Shown piece after piece: positions 9,043 to 17,682 of a stretch of DNA of 64,000 nucleotides. How positions within the stretch are numbered: the first letter of the stretch is position 1; every line of letters begins with the position of its first letter. A program made the translations under genes and the position numbers. The notes below the pieces were generated by a model. That model saw only the letters and a program-made list of their open reading frames with translations. It was not told where the DNA came from and did not search any database. Origin of the DNA: JAEUPI01 sp046348365 (GTDB lineage Bacteria; Pseudomonadota; Gammaproteobacteria; Burkholderiales; Burkholderiaceae_C); NCBI GenBank assembly GCA_046348365.1, contig JAXMEL010000004.1, forward strand, positions 682,001 through 746,000. The letters are read 5' to 3'.

Positions 9043-9960
9043 TCAGCGCCGCGCATCGCGCTCGCGCAGCTGCGCCTCCAGCTCGGCGATGCGCGCACGC
9101 GCGTCGTCGCCCTCGGGGATCGGCCGGCCGCTGTCGCGCCACTGCACGGCGGCCTTGTGGCCCTCCACCTGCGCATAGCGGCGGAACCACAGGCCCTCGG
9201 GGTTGTGGCGCGTGATGCCGTCGAAGATCGTGGCGAACATCTGCGTCTGCTCGAGGCCCATCGTCAGCATCGCCTGGTTGACCACCAGCTTGTGCATCGC
9301 CAGGTGCGAACTCGGCACGCCGGCGATGCGCTCGGCGAGCTTCAGCGTCGCCGCTTCGAGCTGATCGGCCGGCACCGCCAGGTTCGCCAGGCCCCAGTCG
9401 GCGGCCTGTTCGCCGCTGATCACGTCGCCGGTGAACATCAGCTGCTTGGCACGCGCAGGGCCGAGGCGCTGCGTCCACATCGCCGTGGTCGGGCAGCCCC
9501 ACACGCGCGTGGGCATGTAGCCGATCTTCGCGTCGGCGGCCATCACCAGCAGGTCGCAGCACAAGGCGATGTCGCTGCCGCCCGCCACGGCATGGCCGTG
9601 CACCATCGCGATCGTCGGCTTGCGGCAGCGCCACAGCGACATGAAGTCCTCGGTGTAGCGCTTCATCTCGGCGTAGTCGGCCATCGGGTCCCACGGGTGG
9701 CGCTCCTGCTGGCACGGGTGGTCGACGCGGCCGGAGCCGAAGTCCTGCAGGTCGTAGCCGGCGCAGAAGGCACGGCCCGCGCCGTCGAGCACGATCACGT
9801 GGACCTCGTCGTTGGCCTCGGCCCACTGCACCGCGGCACGGATCTCGGCCGGCATGCCCTGGCTGATGGCGTTGAGCCGCTCGGGCCGGTTCAAGGTGAT
9901 GCGCGCGATGCGCGGCTGGCCGCTGTGCTGGCGGACGAGAAGGGTCTTGAAGTCGGGCAT
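9043..9960 (-). CDS. Crotonase (enoyl-CoA hydratase/isomerase) family protein
   Basis: The 305-residue protein has the crotonase fold with the CoA/oxyanion loop FCAGYDLQDF and the second oxyanion segment HAVAGGSDIAL. The two glutamates that catalyse hydration in classic enoyl-CoA hydratases are not obvious: the GGxE position reads GGSD, and the later QPE-type position reads YMPTRVWG. It may therefore catalyse a different CoA-ester reaction (isomerisation, hydrolysis or decarboxylation). A C-terminal extension of about 50 residues ends in a charged helix. An in-frame ATG 30 bases upstream (9990) is an alternative start. It is convergent with def and divergent from the DUF6600 gene. Confidence 0.8.
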   Translation of the reverse strand: MPDFKTLLVRQHSGQPRIARITLNRPERLNAISQGMPAEIRAAVQWAEANDEVHVIVLDGAGRAFCAGYDLQDFGSGRVDHPCQQERHPWDPMADYAEMKRYTEDFMSLWRCRKPTIAMVHGHAVAGGSDIALCCDLLVMAADAKIGYMPTRVWGCPTTAMWTQRLGPARAKQLMFTGDVISGEQAADWGLANLAVPADQLEAATLKLAERIAGVPSSHLAMHKLVVNQAMLTMGLEQTQMFATIFDGITRHNPEGLWFRRYAQVEGHKAAVQWRDSGRPIPEGDDARARIAELEAQLRERDARR

Positions 9961-10091
9961 GTTGCTGCGGTGTGAAGCTGGATCAGGCAAGTGCCATCGT
10001 CGGCGCGGTAGATTGCGCGGTCAATGCGGGGCTACGCCTTGTCACCGCTGGTCACGCCGGCGCGCGTCAGCGCCGGGGCGGGCCGGCGCGT

Positions 10092-10105
10092 TGTGATCCA
10101 TCACA
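10092..10105. promoter_or_regulatory. palindrome TGTGATCCATCACA upstream of DUF6600 gene
   Basis: TGTGAT at 10092-10097 and ATCACA at 10100-10105 form a perfect inverted repeat around two central bases. It ends six bases before the GGAG ribosome-binding site of the gene at 10122, inside a 161-base divergent spacer. The half-site TGTGA resembles CRP-family sites, but the spacing is 4 rather than 6 between TGTGA and TCACA. It may be an operator or a small RNA hairpin at the ribosome-binding site. Confidence 0.35.
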
Positions 10106-10121
10106 TGCCTGGAGAAAAGCC

Positions 10122-12107
10122 ATGACCGGCAGCGCAAGGCCGCAGTCCCGTTCGATCACCGCAAAGCCGAATGCGTGGCGACAGCGCATGGCCGCCGGCC
10201 TGGCGGCGGCGCTGATCGGCACGCTCGCGCTGATGGCGCGCCCGGCGCAGGCGAGCGACGATCCGCCCGGCCGCGTGGGCCGCATCACCGAGAGCCGTGG
10301 TCAATCCTGGCAATGGGATCCCGAAAGCGGCGAATGGGTGGCGGTGCAGCGCAACCGGCCGGTGACCAGCGGCGACCGGCTGTCGGTGGAGCCCGACGGG
10401 CGGCTCGAGCTGCGCATCGGCTCGAGCACCGTGCGCCTGGCCGGCGGCACCGAGCTCGAGATGCGCCGCCTCGACGACGCGCGCATCGAGATGCGGCTGG
10501 CGCAGGGCAGCGCCGCGCTGCGCGTGCGCTCGCCCGAGGTGGCGCGCGAGATCGAGCTCGCCACCGAGGAGGGCCGCTTCCTGCCGCGCCGGCCGGGCCA
10601 CTACCGCATCGACCGCCGCGGCGACAGCAGCAGTGCCACCGCGTGGAGCGGCACCATCCGCTTCGAGGCGCCCGACAGCGCACTGGCCGTCAGCGGCGGC
10701 CGCAGCGCCGAGTTCTGGCAGGAAGGGCCGCAACGCACCTCGCACTACAGCTGGGTGGAGCCGACCCGCGACGAGTTCGCCGACTGGGCGGTGCGCAACG
10801 ACCGCGAGGACGATCGCCTCGCGACGCCGCGCTACGTGTCGCCCGAGATGACGGGCTGGGAAGACCTCGACCGCTACGGCCGCTGGGACTCGCATCCCGA
10901 GTACGGCTCGGTGTGGATCCCGGCCACCGTGGTGGCCGGCTGGGCGCCGTACCGCTACGGCCACTGGGCCTGGGTGGCGCCCTGGGGCTGGACCTGGGTC
11001 GACGACGCGCCGTGGGGCTTCGCGCCGTTCCACTACGGGCGCTGGGTGATGTGGGGCAGCCGCTGGTGCTGGACGCCCGGCGCCTACATCGCGCGGCCGG
11101 TGTACGCGCCGGCGCTGGTGGCCTGGGTCGGCGGCGCGGGCGTCAGCGTCAACATCGCGGTCGGCGCGCCGCCGGTGGTGGGCTGGGTGCCGCTCGCGCC
11201 GCGCGAGGTCTATCACCCGTACTACCCGCGCGCCGTGAGCGGGGTCTACCTGCGCGGCGTGAACCCCGGACACCCCAACGTGCAGCCGCCGCCGCGCGTG
11301 CCGGCGGGCCCGATCATGTACACCAACCAGGGCGTGCCCGGCGCGGTGACGGTGGTGCCGTCGACCGTGCTCAGTGCGCGGCGGCCGGTGGCGCCCGCGG
11401 TGGCGCAGGTGGATCCGACCGTGCGCAACGATCTCGCGCGGCTGCCGACGCAGCGGCACGACGCGCCGCCCCCGCCGTCGCGCGTGCAGGCGCTGCCGAC
11501 CGGCGCGGTGCCGGCGGTCGGGCCCGGCGCGCGGCCGGGTGGGCGCGCCGTGGCGCCGGTGCAGCCGCAGGTGCCGCAGGTACCGCAGGGGCAACGGCCG
11601 CCGTCGCCGCAGCCGCAGGTGGTTCCACCTGCAGTTCAGCCGGCGCCGGCGCAAACGCCGGGCCAACCGGCACCGGGGCAGGTGCCCACGCCGCCGCGCG
11701 CGCAGCCGCCGGCCATCCAGCCGCAGCCGCAGCGGCCCGGCCTGAGCCACGCGCCGGGCCAGCCGCCGGACGCACCGGTGGCGCGTGAGCGGGTGCCGCA
11801 GCGCCCGGGCGCTGCGGTGCAGGCAGCGCCGCCATCGCTGCCGCCGCCAGTGGCGCGTGAGCGCCGGGGCGACGAACCGCGCGGCGAGCGCATGCCGCGG
11901 CAGATGCCGCCGGGCGCGGGCGTGCAGCCGGTGCCGCCGACCCAGAGCGCGCGACCGGTGCAGCCGCAGGCGCCGCGCGAAGTGCAGCGCGTGCCGCCGG
12001 GCCGCGAGGTGCGCGAGGTGCATGTGCCGCAGCATCCGCAACAGGCGCAGCAGAGGCCCGACGCCGAGCGCCGCCAGCCGAACGCGCCGCGCAACCAGAT
12101 CCAGTGA
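10122..12107 (+). CDS. FecR-domain/DUF6600 secreted protein with Pro-rich tail
   Basis: The 661-residue product starts with a signal peptide (hydrophobic core AAGLAAALIGTLALMARPAQA, about residues 22-42). A FecR-like domain (about 45-190) contains GRVGRITESRG and a LELRIGSSTVRLAGG strand. A Trp/Tyr-rich central region with repeated YGxW units (about 250-330) matches the DUF6600 type. A Pro/Gln/Arg-rich low-complexity tail of more than 200 residues follows. GGAGAAAAGCC precedes the ATG at 10122; a longer upstream reading adds 50 residues without family character. FecR domains usually sense or bind in the periplasm, but no sigma gene or FecI partner is adjacent. Function unknown; it is probably an envelope protein. 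Confidence 0.75.
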   Translation: MTGSARPQSRSITAKPNAWRQRMAAGLAAALIGTLALMARPAQASDDPPGRVGRITESRGQSWQWDPESGEWVAVQRNRPVTSGDRLSVEPDGRLELRIGSSTVRLAGGTELEMRRLDDARIEMRLAQGSAALRVRSPEVAREIELATEEGRFLPRRPGHYRIDRRGDSSSATAWSGTIRFEAPDSALAVSGGRSAEFWQEGPQRTSHYSWVEPTRDEFADWAVRNDREDDRLATPRYVSPEMTGWEDLDRYGRWDSHPEYGSVWIPATVVAGWAPYRYGHWAWVAPWGWTWVDDAPWGFAPFHYGRWVMWGSRWCWTPGAYIARPVYAPALVAWVGGAGVSVNIAVGAPPVVGWVPLAPREVYHPYYPRAVSGVYLRGVNPGHPNVQPPPRVPAGPIMYTNQGVPGAVTVVPSTVLSARRPVAPAVAQVDPTVRNDLARLPTQRHDAPPPPSRVQALPTGAVPAVGPGARPGGRAVAPVQPQVPQVPQGQRPPSPQPQVVPPAVQPAPAQTPGQPAPGQVPTPPRAQPPAIQPQPQRPGLSHAPGQPPDAPVARERVPQRPGAAVQAAPPSLPPPVARERRGDEPRGERMPRQMPPGAGVQPVPPTQSARPVQPQAPREVQRVPPGREVREVHVPQHPQQAQQRPDAERRQPNAPRNQIQ

Positions 12108-12123
12108 GCCCCTCGCCGCGCCG

Positions 12124-12790
12124 TCAGCGCGCGGCGCCGAGCAGCGGTTTCAGCACCGGCCACACGTTGGCCAGCATGATCGGCTGCGCCTGCGCGTTCG
12201 GGTGGATGCGATCGGGCTGGAACAACGCCGCTGCGTCGGGCCCATCGGCCACGCCGGCGAGCAGAAACGGCACCAGCGCCGCGCCCTCGGCCTTGGCCAC
12301 GGCGGCGAAGAGCGCTGCGAATTCGTCGCTGTAGCTGCGGCCGTAGTTCGGCGGCACCTGCATGCCCACCAGCAGCGCGCGCGCACCGCTGGCGCGGCAG
12401 GCCTGCAGCATCGCGACGAGGTTGTCGCGCGTCATCTGCAGCGGCAGGCCACGCAGCGCATCGTTGCCGCCGAGCTCGACGATCACATGCGTGGGCTTGT
12501 GCTGCGCCAGCAGCGCTGCCAGGCGCGAGCGACCGCCCGAGGTGGTGTCGCCGCTGACGCTGGCGTTGACGACCTGCACGTCGAGCTTGTTCTCGCGCAG
12601 CTTGTGCTCGAGCAGCGCGACCCACCCGCTGCCGCGTGCCAGGCCGTATTCGGCCGACAGGCTGTCGCCCACCACCAGCAGGCGTTTCGGCGCCGCGGCG
12701 CGCGCGCGATGACCCACGCCAACGGCGGCCAGCGCGAGCAGGCTACAGTGCGCCAGCCAACGACGACGCGAACGCTCGACCCCACCCCGC

Positions 12791-12792
<2 letters not shown>
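12124..12792 (-). CDS. tesA: Secreted SGNH esterase/acyl-CoA thioesterase I (TesA-type)
   Basis: This is a TesA/arylesterase-type SGNH hydrolase of 222 residues. The blocks are GDSLS (nucleophile Ser44), the Gly of SVSGDTTSGG, GGND and a C-terminal DRIHPN with the catalytic Asp and His. The N-terminus has consecutive arginines (SRRRW) and a hydrophobic stretch, so periplasmic export is expected, possibly by Tat. The start chosen at 12792 shares two bases with the start codon of the divergent ATPase gene; in-frame ATGs at 12807 and 12804 are alternatives that would overlap it further. Members hydrolyse acyl-CoA, short esters or lysophospholipids. Confidence 0.9.
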
Positions 12793-13459
<667 letters not shown>

Positions 13460-13481
13460 GCGCGGCCGCCGCACATGCGAA

Positions 13482-13501
13482 GGGGCGCCACCGGCGCCCC
13501 T
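13482..13501. terminator. bidirectional terminator hairpin between convergent genes
   Basis: GGGGCGCC (13482-13489) and GGCGCCCC (13493-13500) form a perfect 8-bp stem with a 3-base loop. It lies between the stop of the ATPase gene and the stop of the convergent parvulin gene. There is only a short T run (TTG), so termination efficiency is uncertain. Confidence 0.6.
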
Positions 13502-13529
13502 TGTCGACTTCAGTGCCTCGCCGGCGCGA

Positions 13530-14336
13530 TCACTGCGCGAACTTGTAGTCGGTCTTCGCGGCCTTCTTCAGGTCTTCCTGGTACTTCTGCAGCTTGGCCT
13601 GCACCAGGCGCTGCTCGATCTGCGGCTTGACGGCGTTGAACTCGGGGAACTGCGCCTCGCGCGTGTCTTCGAGGCGGATGATGTGATAGCCGAACTGCGT
13701 CTTCACCGGCTCGGGCGTCATCTCGCCCTTCTTGAGCGCGGTGAGCGCCTTGCCGAACTCGGGCACGTAGGTGTCGGGCTTGGCGAAGTCGAGGTCGCCG
13801 CCGTTCTCGCCGGAGCCGGTGTCCTTGGAGTGCTTCTTGGCCAGCTCCTCGAACTTGGCGCCGCCCTTGAGCTGCGTGATCAGCTTCTTGGCCTCGTCTT
13901 CGTTCTCGACCAGGATGTGCCGCGCGCGGTATTCGGTGCCGGTGGACTGGGCCTTGAACTTGTCGTACTCGGCCTTGGCCTCGGCGTCGGTGACCGGGTT
14001 CTTCTTCTGGAAGTCGGCGAACAGTTCGCGGATCAGCACCGTCTGGCGCAGCAGCTCGAGCTGGGCGCGGTAGTCGGCGCTGGCGGGGATGCCGCGCTTC
14101 TCGGCCTCCTGGGCGAAGATCTCGCGCAGCACGACCTCGTCGCGCGCGCGCTGCTCCATCTCCGGCGGCAGGGCCTGGCCCGGGTTGGCGCGCTTGGCCT
14201 GGGTGATCAACTGCTCGACGCGCGCCTTGGGCACCGGCTTGCCGTTGACGGTGGTGACGTTCTGCGCCAGGGCGGCCAGCGGCGCGGCCACGGCCGCGAT
14301 CACGGCCAGACGCGAAAGGGTACGTGGAATGCTCAT
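13530..14336 (-). CDS. Periplasmic parvulin-type peptidyl-prolyl isomerase
   Basis: The 268-residue protein has a signal peptide ending ALAQ (about residue 25), an N-terminal helical SurA/PrsA-like segment containing NGKPV, and a parvulin domain at about residues 133-232 starting EYRARHILVENEDEA and ending in FGYHIIRLED. The GGDLDF and GEMTPEPVKTQFGYH elements are typical of PpiC. It should catalyse cis/trans Pro isomerisation and chaperone outer-membrane or secreted proteins. Its 3' end faces the ATPase gene across the hairpin at 13482, and yciB-bolA lie upstream on the same strand. Confidence 0.92.
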   Translation of the reverse strand: MSIPRTLSRLAVIAAVAAPLAALAQNVTTVNGKPVPKARVEQLITQAKRANPGQALPPEMEQRARDEVVLREIFAQEAEKRGIPASADYRAQLELLRQTVLIRELFADFQKKNPVTDAEAKAEYDKFKAQSTGTEYRARHILVENEDEAKKLITQLKGGAKFEELAKKHSKDTGSGENGGDLDFAKPDTYVPEFGKALTALKKGEMTPEPVKTQFGYHIIRLEDTREAQFPEFNAVKPQIEQRLVQAKLQKYQEDLKKAAKTDYKFAQ

Positions 14337-14409
14337 GGAATCGATGGGCCTTTCAGGCTGGGCCGGCCCGGGATCGTCAGCGGGAGCGACGGGGCCGGCA
14401 GGCGGGTGT

Positions 14410-14697
14410 CTACGATCGCGCCTCGGGCTCGTGGGGCGCGCGGGCTTCGATGGCCAGCGCGTGGATACCCGAGGGCATCAGGCGACGCAGGGCATCATAC
14501 ACGAGGCGATGCCGCGCCAGCCTCGTCATGCCGGCGAAGGCCGCGCTGCAGATTCGTACCGAAAAGTGTCCACCCTCGCGGGCGCCGGGGTGGCCGACAT
14601 GCAGGTGGCCGTCGTCGACGACCTCGAGCGCGGTCGGCGCGAGCGCGTCGCGCAGCGCGCGTTCGATGTCGGCGACGCTGACCCTGCGCGGTGCCAT
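14410..14697 (-). CDS. bolA: BolA family protein
   Basis: The 95-residue protein matches BolA: an N-terminal helix (SVADIERALRDAL), the central strand with GHLHVGHPGAREGGHF, and the RHRLVYDALRRLM helix followed by IHALAIEARAP. BolA proteins work with monothiol glutaredoxins in Fe-S handling and stress-linked morphology. The ATG overlaps the last base of the yciB stop codon, so the two are probably translated together. The start at 14697 gives the usual BolA length. Confidence 0.92.
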   Translation of the reverse strand: MAPRRVSVADIERALRDALAPTALEVVDDGHLHVGHPGAREGGHFSVRICSAAFAGMTRLARHRLVYDALRRLMPSGIHALAIEARAPHEPEARS

Positions 14698-15332
14698 CAG
14701 CCTTGCTCCTGTTGCGGCTCGTCCTTGATGTAGCGGCTGAGGTAGACGCCCTGGGCGATCGTGAAGGCGAGCATCAGGCCGAGCCCGCCGAAGAGCTTGA
14801 AGTTGACCCACGTTGCGGTCGGGAAGCTGTAGGCCACCCACAGGTTCAGCAGCCCCATCGACGCGAAGAACGCGATCCACGCGAAGTTCAGCCGGTGCCA
14901 CACCGGCAGCGGCAGCTGGATCTGGCTGCCCAGCAGCGTGCGCAGCAGGTTCTTGCCGAACACGACCTGGCTTGCCCACAGCGCGGTGCCCATGGCCCAG
15001 TACAGCACGCTGGGCTTCCACTTGATGAAGGTTTCGCTGTGGAACCACACCGTGAGCCCGCCCAGCACGACCACCAGCGCCAGGCTGACCCACAGCATCA
15101 GGTCGACCTTGCGGCCGCGCAGCTTGAGCCAGCCCACCTGCGCCAGCGTGGCGACGATCACCACCACCGTGGCCAGCAGCACCGGCGCCTCGTCGGGGCC
15201 GACCACGCCGCCGGCCACCGCGAAGCCCAGGTGCTGCGTGGCGTAGGCGGCGGCCCAGGCCTTGTCGGCCTCGGCGTACTTGAAGGTGCCGAAGAACAGC
15301 AGGATCGGCAGGAAATCGAGCAGCAGTTTCAT
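14697..15332 (-). CDS. yciB: Inner-membrane septation/transport protein YciB
   Basis: The 211-residue protein begins MKLLLDFLPILLFFGTFKYA, the hallmark N-terminus of YciB (also called IspZ or septation protein A). It contains five or six hydrophobic segments, including VLLATVVVIVATLAQVGWL and VSLALVVVLGGLTVW, and the motif FIKWKPSVLYW. The family is linked to cell-envelope synthesis and septation. It is the upstream partner of bolA with a one-base overlap and is preceded by msrB on the same strand. The Lys/Glu-rich tail is cytoplasmic by the usual topology. Confidence 0.93.
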   Translation of the reverse strand: MKLLLDFLPILLFFGTFKYAEADKAWAAAYATQHLGFAVAGGVVGPDEAPVLLATVVVIVATLAQVGWLKLRGRKVDLMLWVSLALVVVLGGLTVWFHSETFIKWKPSVLYWAMGTALWASQVVFGKNLLRTLLGSQIQLPLPVWHRLNFAWIAFFASMGLLNLWVAYSFPTATWVNFKLFGGLGLMLAFTIAQGVYLSRYIKDEPQQEQG

Positions 15333-15365
15333 GCGCGGCGCAGTTTAGCCGCGGCCACCCGCGGT

Positions 15366-15785
15366 TCAGCCCTCGGGCTCGAAGCCGATCGACGCCGAGT
15401 TGATGCAGAAGCGCTCGCCGCTGGGCTCGGGCCCGTCGTCGAACACATGGCCCAGATGGCTGCCGCAGCGCGCGCAGCGCACCTCCACGCGCGTCATGCC
15501 GTGGCTGTGGTCGGCCAGGCGCTCGATCTTTGCCGGGTCGAGCGCCTGCCACCAGCTCGGCCAGCCGCAGCCGGCGTCGAACTTGGCGTCGCTGGCGAAG
15601 AGCGCCTCGCCGCAGCCGATGCAGCGGTAGCGGCCGGCCTCGAAGTGGTTCCAGTAGCGGCCGCTGAAGGCGCGCTCGGTGTCGCCGTGGCGGGCCACCC
15701 GGTACTGCATCGGCTCGAGCTGCTCGCGCCACTGCGCGTCGGTCTTGCGCACCGGGTAGCGGAGATCGTCGGTGTCGTGGCTCAT
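15366..15785 (-). CDS. msrB: Peptide-methionine (R)-S-oxide reductase MsrB
   Basis: The 139-residue enzyme repairs methionine-R-sulfoxide. Two CxxC zinc pairs are present (Cys55/Cys58 and Cys104/Cys107), the GCGWPSW motif carries Cys73, and the catalytic Cys127 is in RFCINSASIGF. The ATG at 15785 gives MSHDTDDLRYPV, a normal N-terminus; the longer frame upstream lacks conservation. It is 33 bases upstream of yciB on the reverse strand and divergent from the acyl-CoA ligase gene. Confidence 0.96.
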   Translation of the reverse strand: MSHDTDDLRYPVRKTDAQWREQLEPMQYRVARHGDTERAFSGRYWNHFEAGRYRCIGCGEALFASDAKFDAGCGWPSWWQALDPAKIERLADHSHGMTRVEVRCARCGSHLGHVFDDGPEPSGERFCINSASIGFEPEG

Positions 15786-15934
15786 CGCGCTCGGGCTCCG
15801 GCTGTCGCTGCGCCGGCATTGTCGCCACGCGGGCCTGCGCCGGCGCAGACGGACGGGAATCACCCCATGCGGATCGCGCCGATCGGCCGCGATACTTTGC
15901 ACCTGTTGCCACAGGGAGCTTTCAGGAGACTGCG

Positions 15935-17563
15935 ATGTTGGGTTTGATGCAGGACCAGCCGCTGCTGATCTCGGGTCTGATCGAGTTTGCCGCGCGCCAC
16001 CACCACGATGCGCAGATCGTCTCGCGACGGGTCGAGGGCGATCTGCACCGCTACACCTACCGCGATGCCGCCAAACGCGCGCGCCAGGTCGCCAACGCGA
16101 TCGAGAAGCTGGGCCTCGCCTTCTCCGACCGCGTCGCCACGCTGGCCTGGAACGGCTACCGGCACTTCGAGCTGTACTTCGGCGTCACCGGCAGCGGGCG
16201 CGTGGTGCACACGATCAACCCGCGCCTGGCGCCGGATCAGGTGGCGTGGATCGCCAACCATGCCGAAGACCAGGTGCTGTGCTTCGACATGACCTTCCTG
16301 CCGATCGTCAAGGCGGTGTGGTCCAAGTGCACGACGGTGAAGCACTGGATCGCGCTGTGCGACGCGAAGGCCCTGCCTGCCGACACCGGCATTCCCAACC
16401 TGCGCAGCTACGAGGCCTGGATCGGCGCCGAGAGCGACAGCTACGCCTGGCCGCAGTTCGACGAGAAGAGCGCGGCGGCGCTGTGCTACACCAGCGGCAC
16501 CACCGGCAACCCCAAGGGCGCGCTGTACAGCCACCGCTCGACGCTGCTGCACGCCTACGGCGGCGCGCTGCCCGATGCGCTGGACCTCTCGGCGCGCGAC
16601 GCCATCCTGCCGGTGGTGCCGATGTTCCACGTCAACGCCTGGGGCATCCCCTACAGCGCGGCGATGACCGGCGCCAAGCTGGTGTTCCCCGGCGCGGCGC
16701 TCGACGGCAAGTCGGTCTACGAGCTGATCGAGGCCGAGCGCGTGACCATGGCCGCCGGCGTGCCCACGGTGTGGCTGGCGCTGCTGAACCACATGGCCGA
16801 GCACAAGCTGCGCTTCTCGACCCTCACGCGCACGGTGATCGGCGGCTCGGCGTGCCCGCCGGCGATGATCCGCGCCTTCAAGGACCAGTACGGCGTGACC
16901 GTGCTGCACGCCTGGGGCATGACCGAGATGTCGCCGCTGGGCACGGTGTGCAACCTCAAGGGCAAGCAGCTGGCGCTGTCGCCCGAGGCGCAGATGGATG
17001 TGCTGGTCAAGCAGGGCCGCGCGGTGTTCGGCGTGGAGATGAAGATCGTGGACCCCGACGGCAAGGAGCTGCCGTGGGACGGCAAGGTCAGCGGCGACCT
17101 GCACGTGAAGGGGCCGTGGATCATCTCGAGCTACTTCAAGGGCGAGGGCGGCGACCCGCTCATCGGCGGCTGGTTCCCCACCGGCGACGTGGCGGCGATC
17201 GACCCCGACGGCTTCCTGCAGATCACCGACCGCAGCAAGGACGTGATCAAGTCCGGCGGCGAGTGGATCAGCTCGATCGACGTCGAGAACATCGCGATGG
17301 CGCACCCCGGCGTGGCAATGGCCGCCTGCATCGCCGTGCCGCACCCCAAGTGGGACGAGCGACCGCTGCTGGTGGTGATGCGCAAGCCCGGCACCAACGC
17401 CACGCGCGACGAGATCCTCGCCTTCTTCGAGGGCAAGGTCGCCAAGTGGCAGATCCCCGACGACGTGGTCTTCATCGACGCGATCCCGCTCGGCGCCACC
17501 GGCAAGATGCAGAAGAACAAGCTGCGCGACCTGTTCCGCGATCACAAGTTGCCGAACGGTTGA
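15935..17563 (+). CDS. Fatty-acid--CoA ligase (AMP-forming, AlkK-like)
   Basis: The 542-residue ANL-superfamily enzyme activates a carboxylic acid to acyl-AMP and then acyl-CoA. The P-loop YTSGTTGNPKGALYSHRS (about 188-205), the HAWGMTEMSP motif (A5), WFPTGDVA (A7), ITDRSKDVIKSGGEWIS and the C-terminal lysine in ATGKMQKNKL (A10) are all present. The overall type resembles medium/long-chain ligases such as AlkK. AGGAGA lies just before the ATG. It opens a long co-oriented block containing an ABC importer and beta-oxidation enzymes, suggesting it activates the imported acid. Chain length cannot be read from sequence. Confidence 0.9.
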   Translation: MLGLMQDQPLLISGLIEFAARHHHDAQIVSRRVEGDLHRYTYRDAAKRARQVANAIEKLGLAFSDRVATLAWNGYRHFELYFGVTGSGRVVHTINPRLAPDQVAWIANHAEDQVLCFDMTFLPIVKAVWSKCTTVKHWIALCDAKALPADTGIPNLRSYEAWIGAESDSYAWPQFDEKSAAALCYTSGTTGNPKGALYSHRSTLLHAYGGALPDALDLSARDAILPVVPMFHVNAWGIPYSAAMTGAKLVFPGAALDGKSVYELIEAERVTMAAGVPTVWLALLNHMAEHKLRFSTLTRTVIGGSACPPAMIRAFKDQYGVTVLHAWGMTEMSPLGTVCNLKGKQLALSPEAQMDVLVKQGRAVFGVEMKIVDPDGKELPWDGKVSGDLHVKGPWIISSYFKGEGGDPLIGGWFPTGDVAAIDPDGFLQITDRSKDVIKSGGEWISSIDVENIAMAHPGVAMAACIAVPHPKWDERPLLVVMRKPGTNATRDEILAFFEGKVAKWQIPDDVVFIDAIPLGATGKMQKNKLRDLFRDHKLPNG

Positions 17564-17682
17564 GCGGGCTCGGCGCTCGCGGCGCCTCTCGCGACGCGGG
17601 CTTGCGGGAAGGTACCGAAGCGTCGCGCGGCCCGATTGGGCTACCGTTGCGCCGACTCCAACTCCCCGTGCAGGAGCACCGC

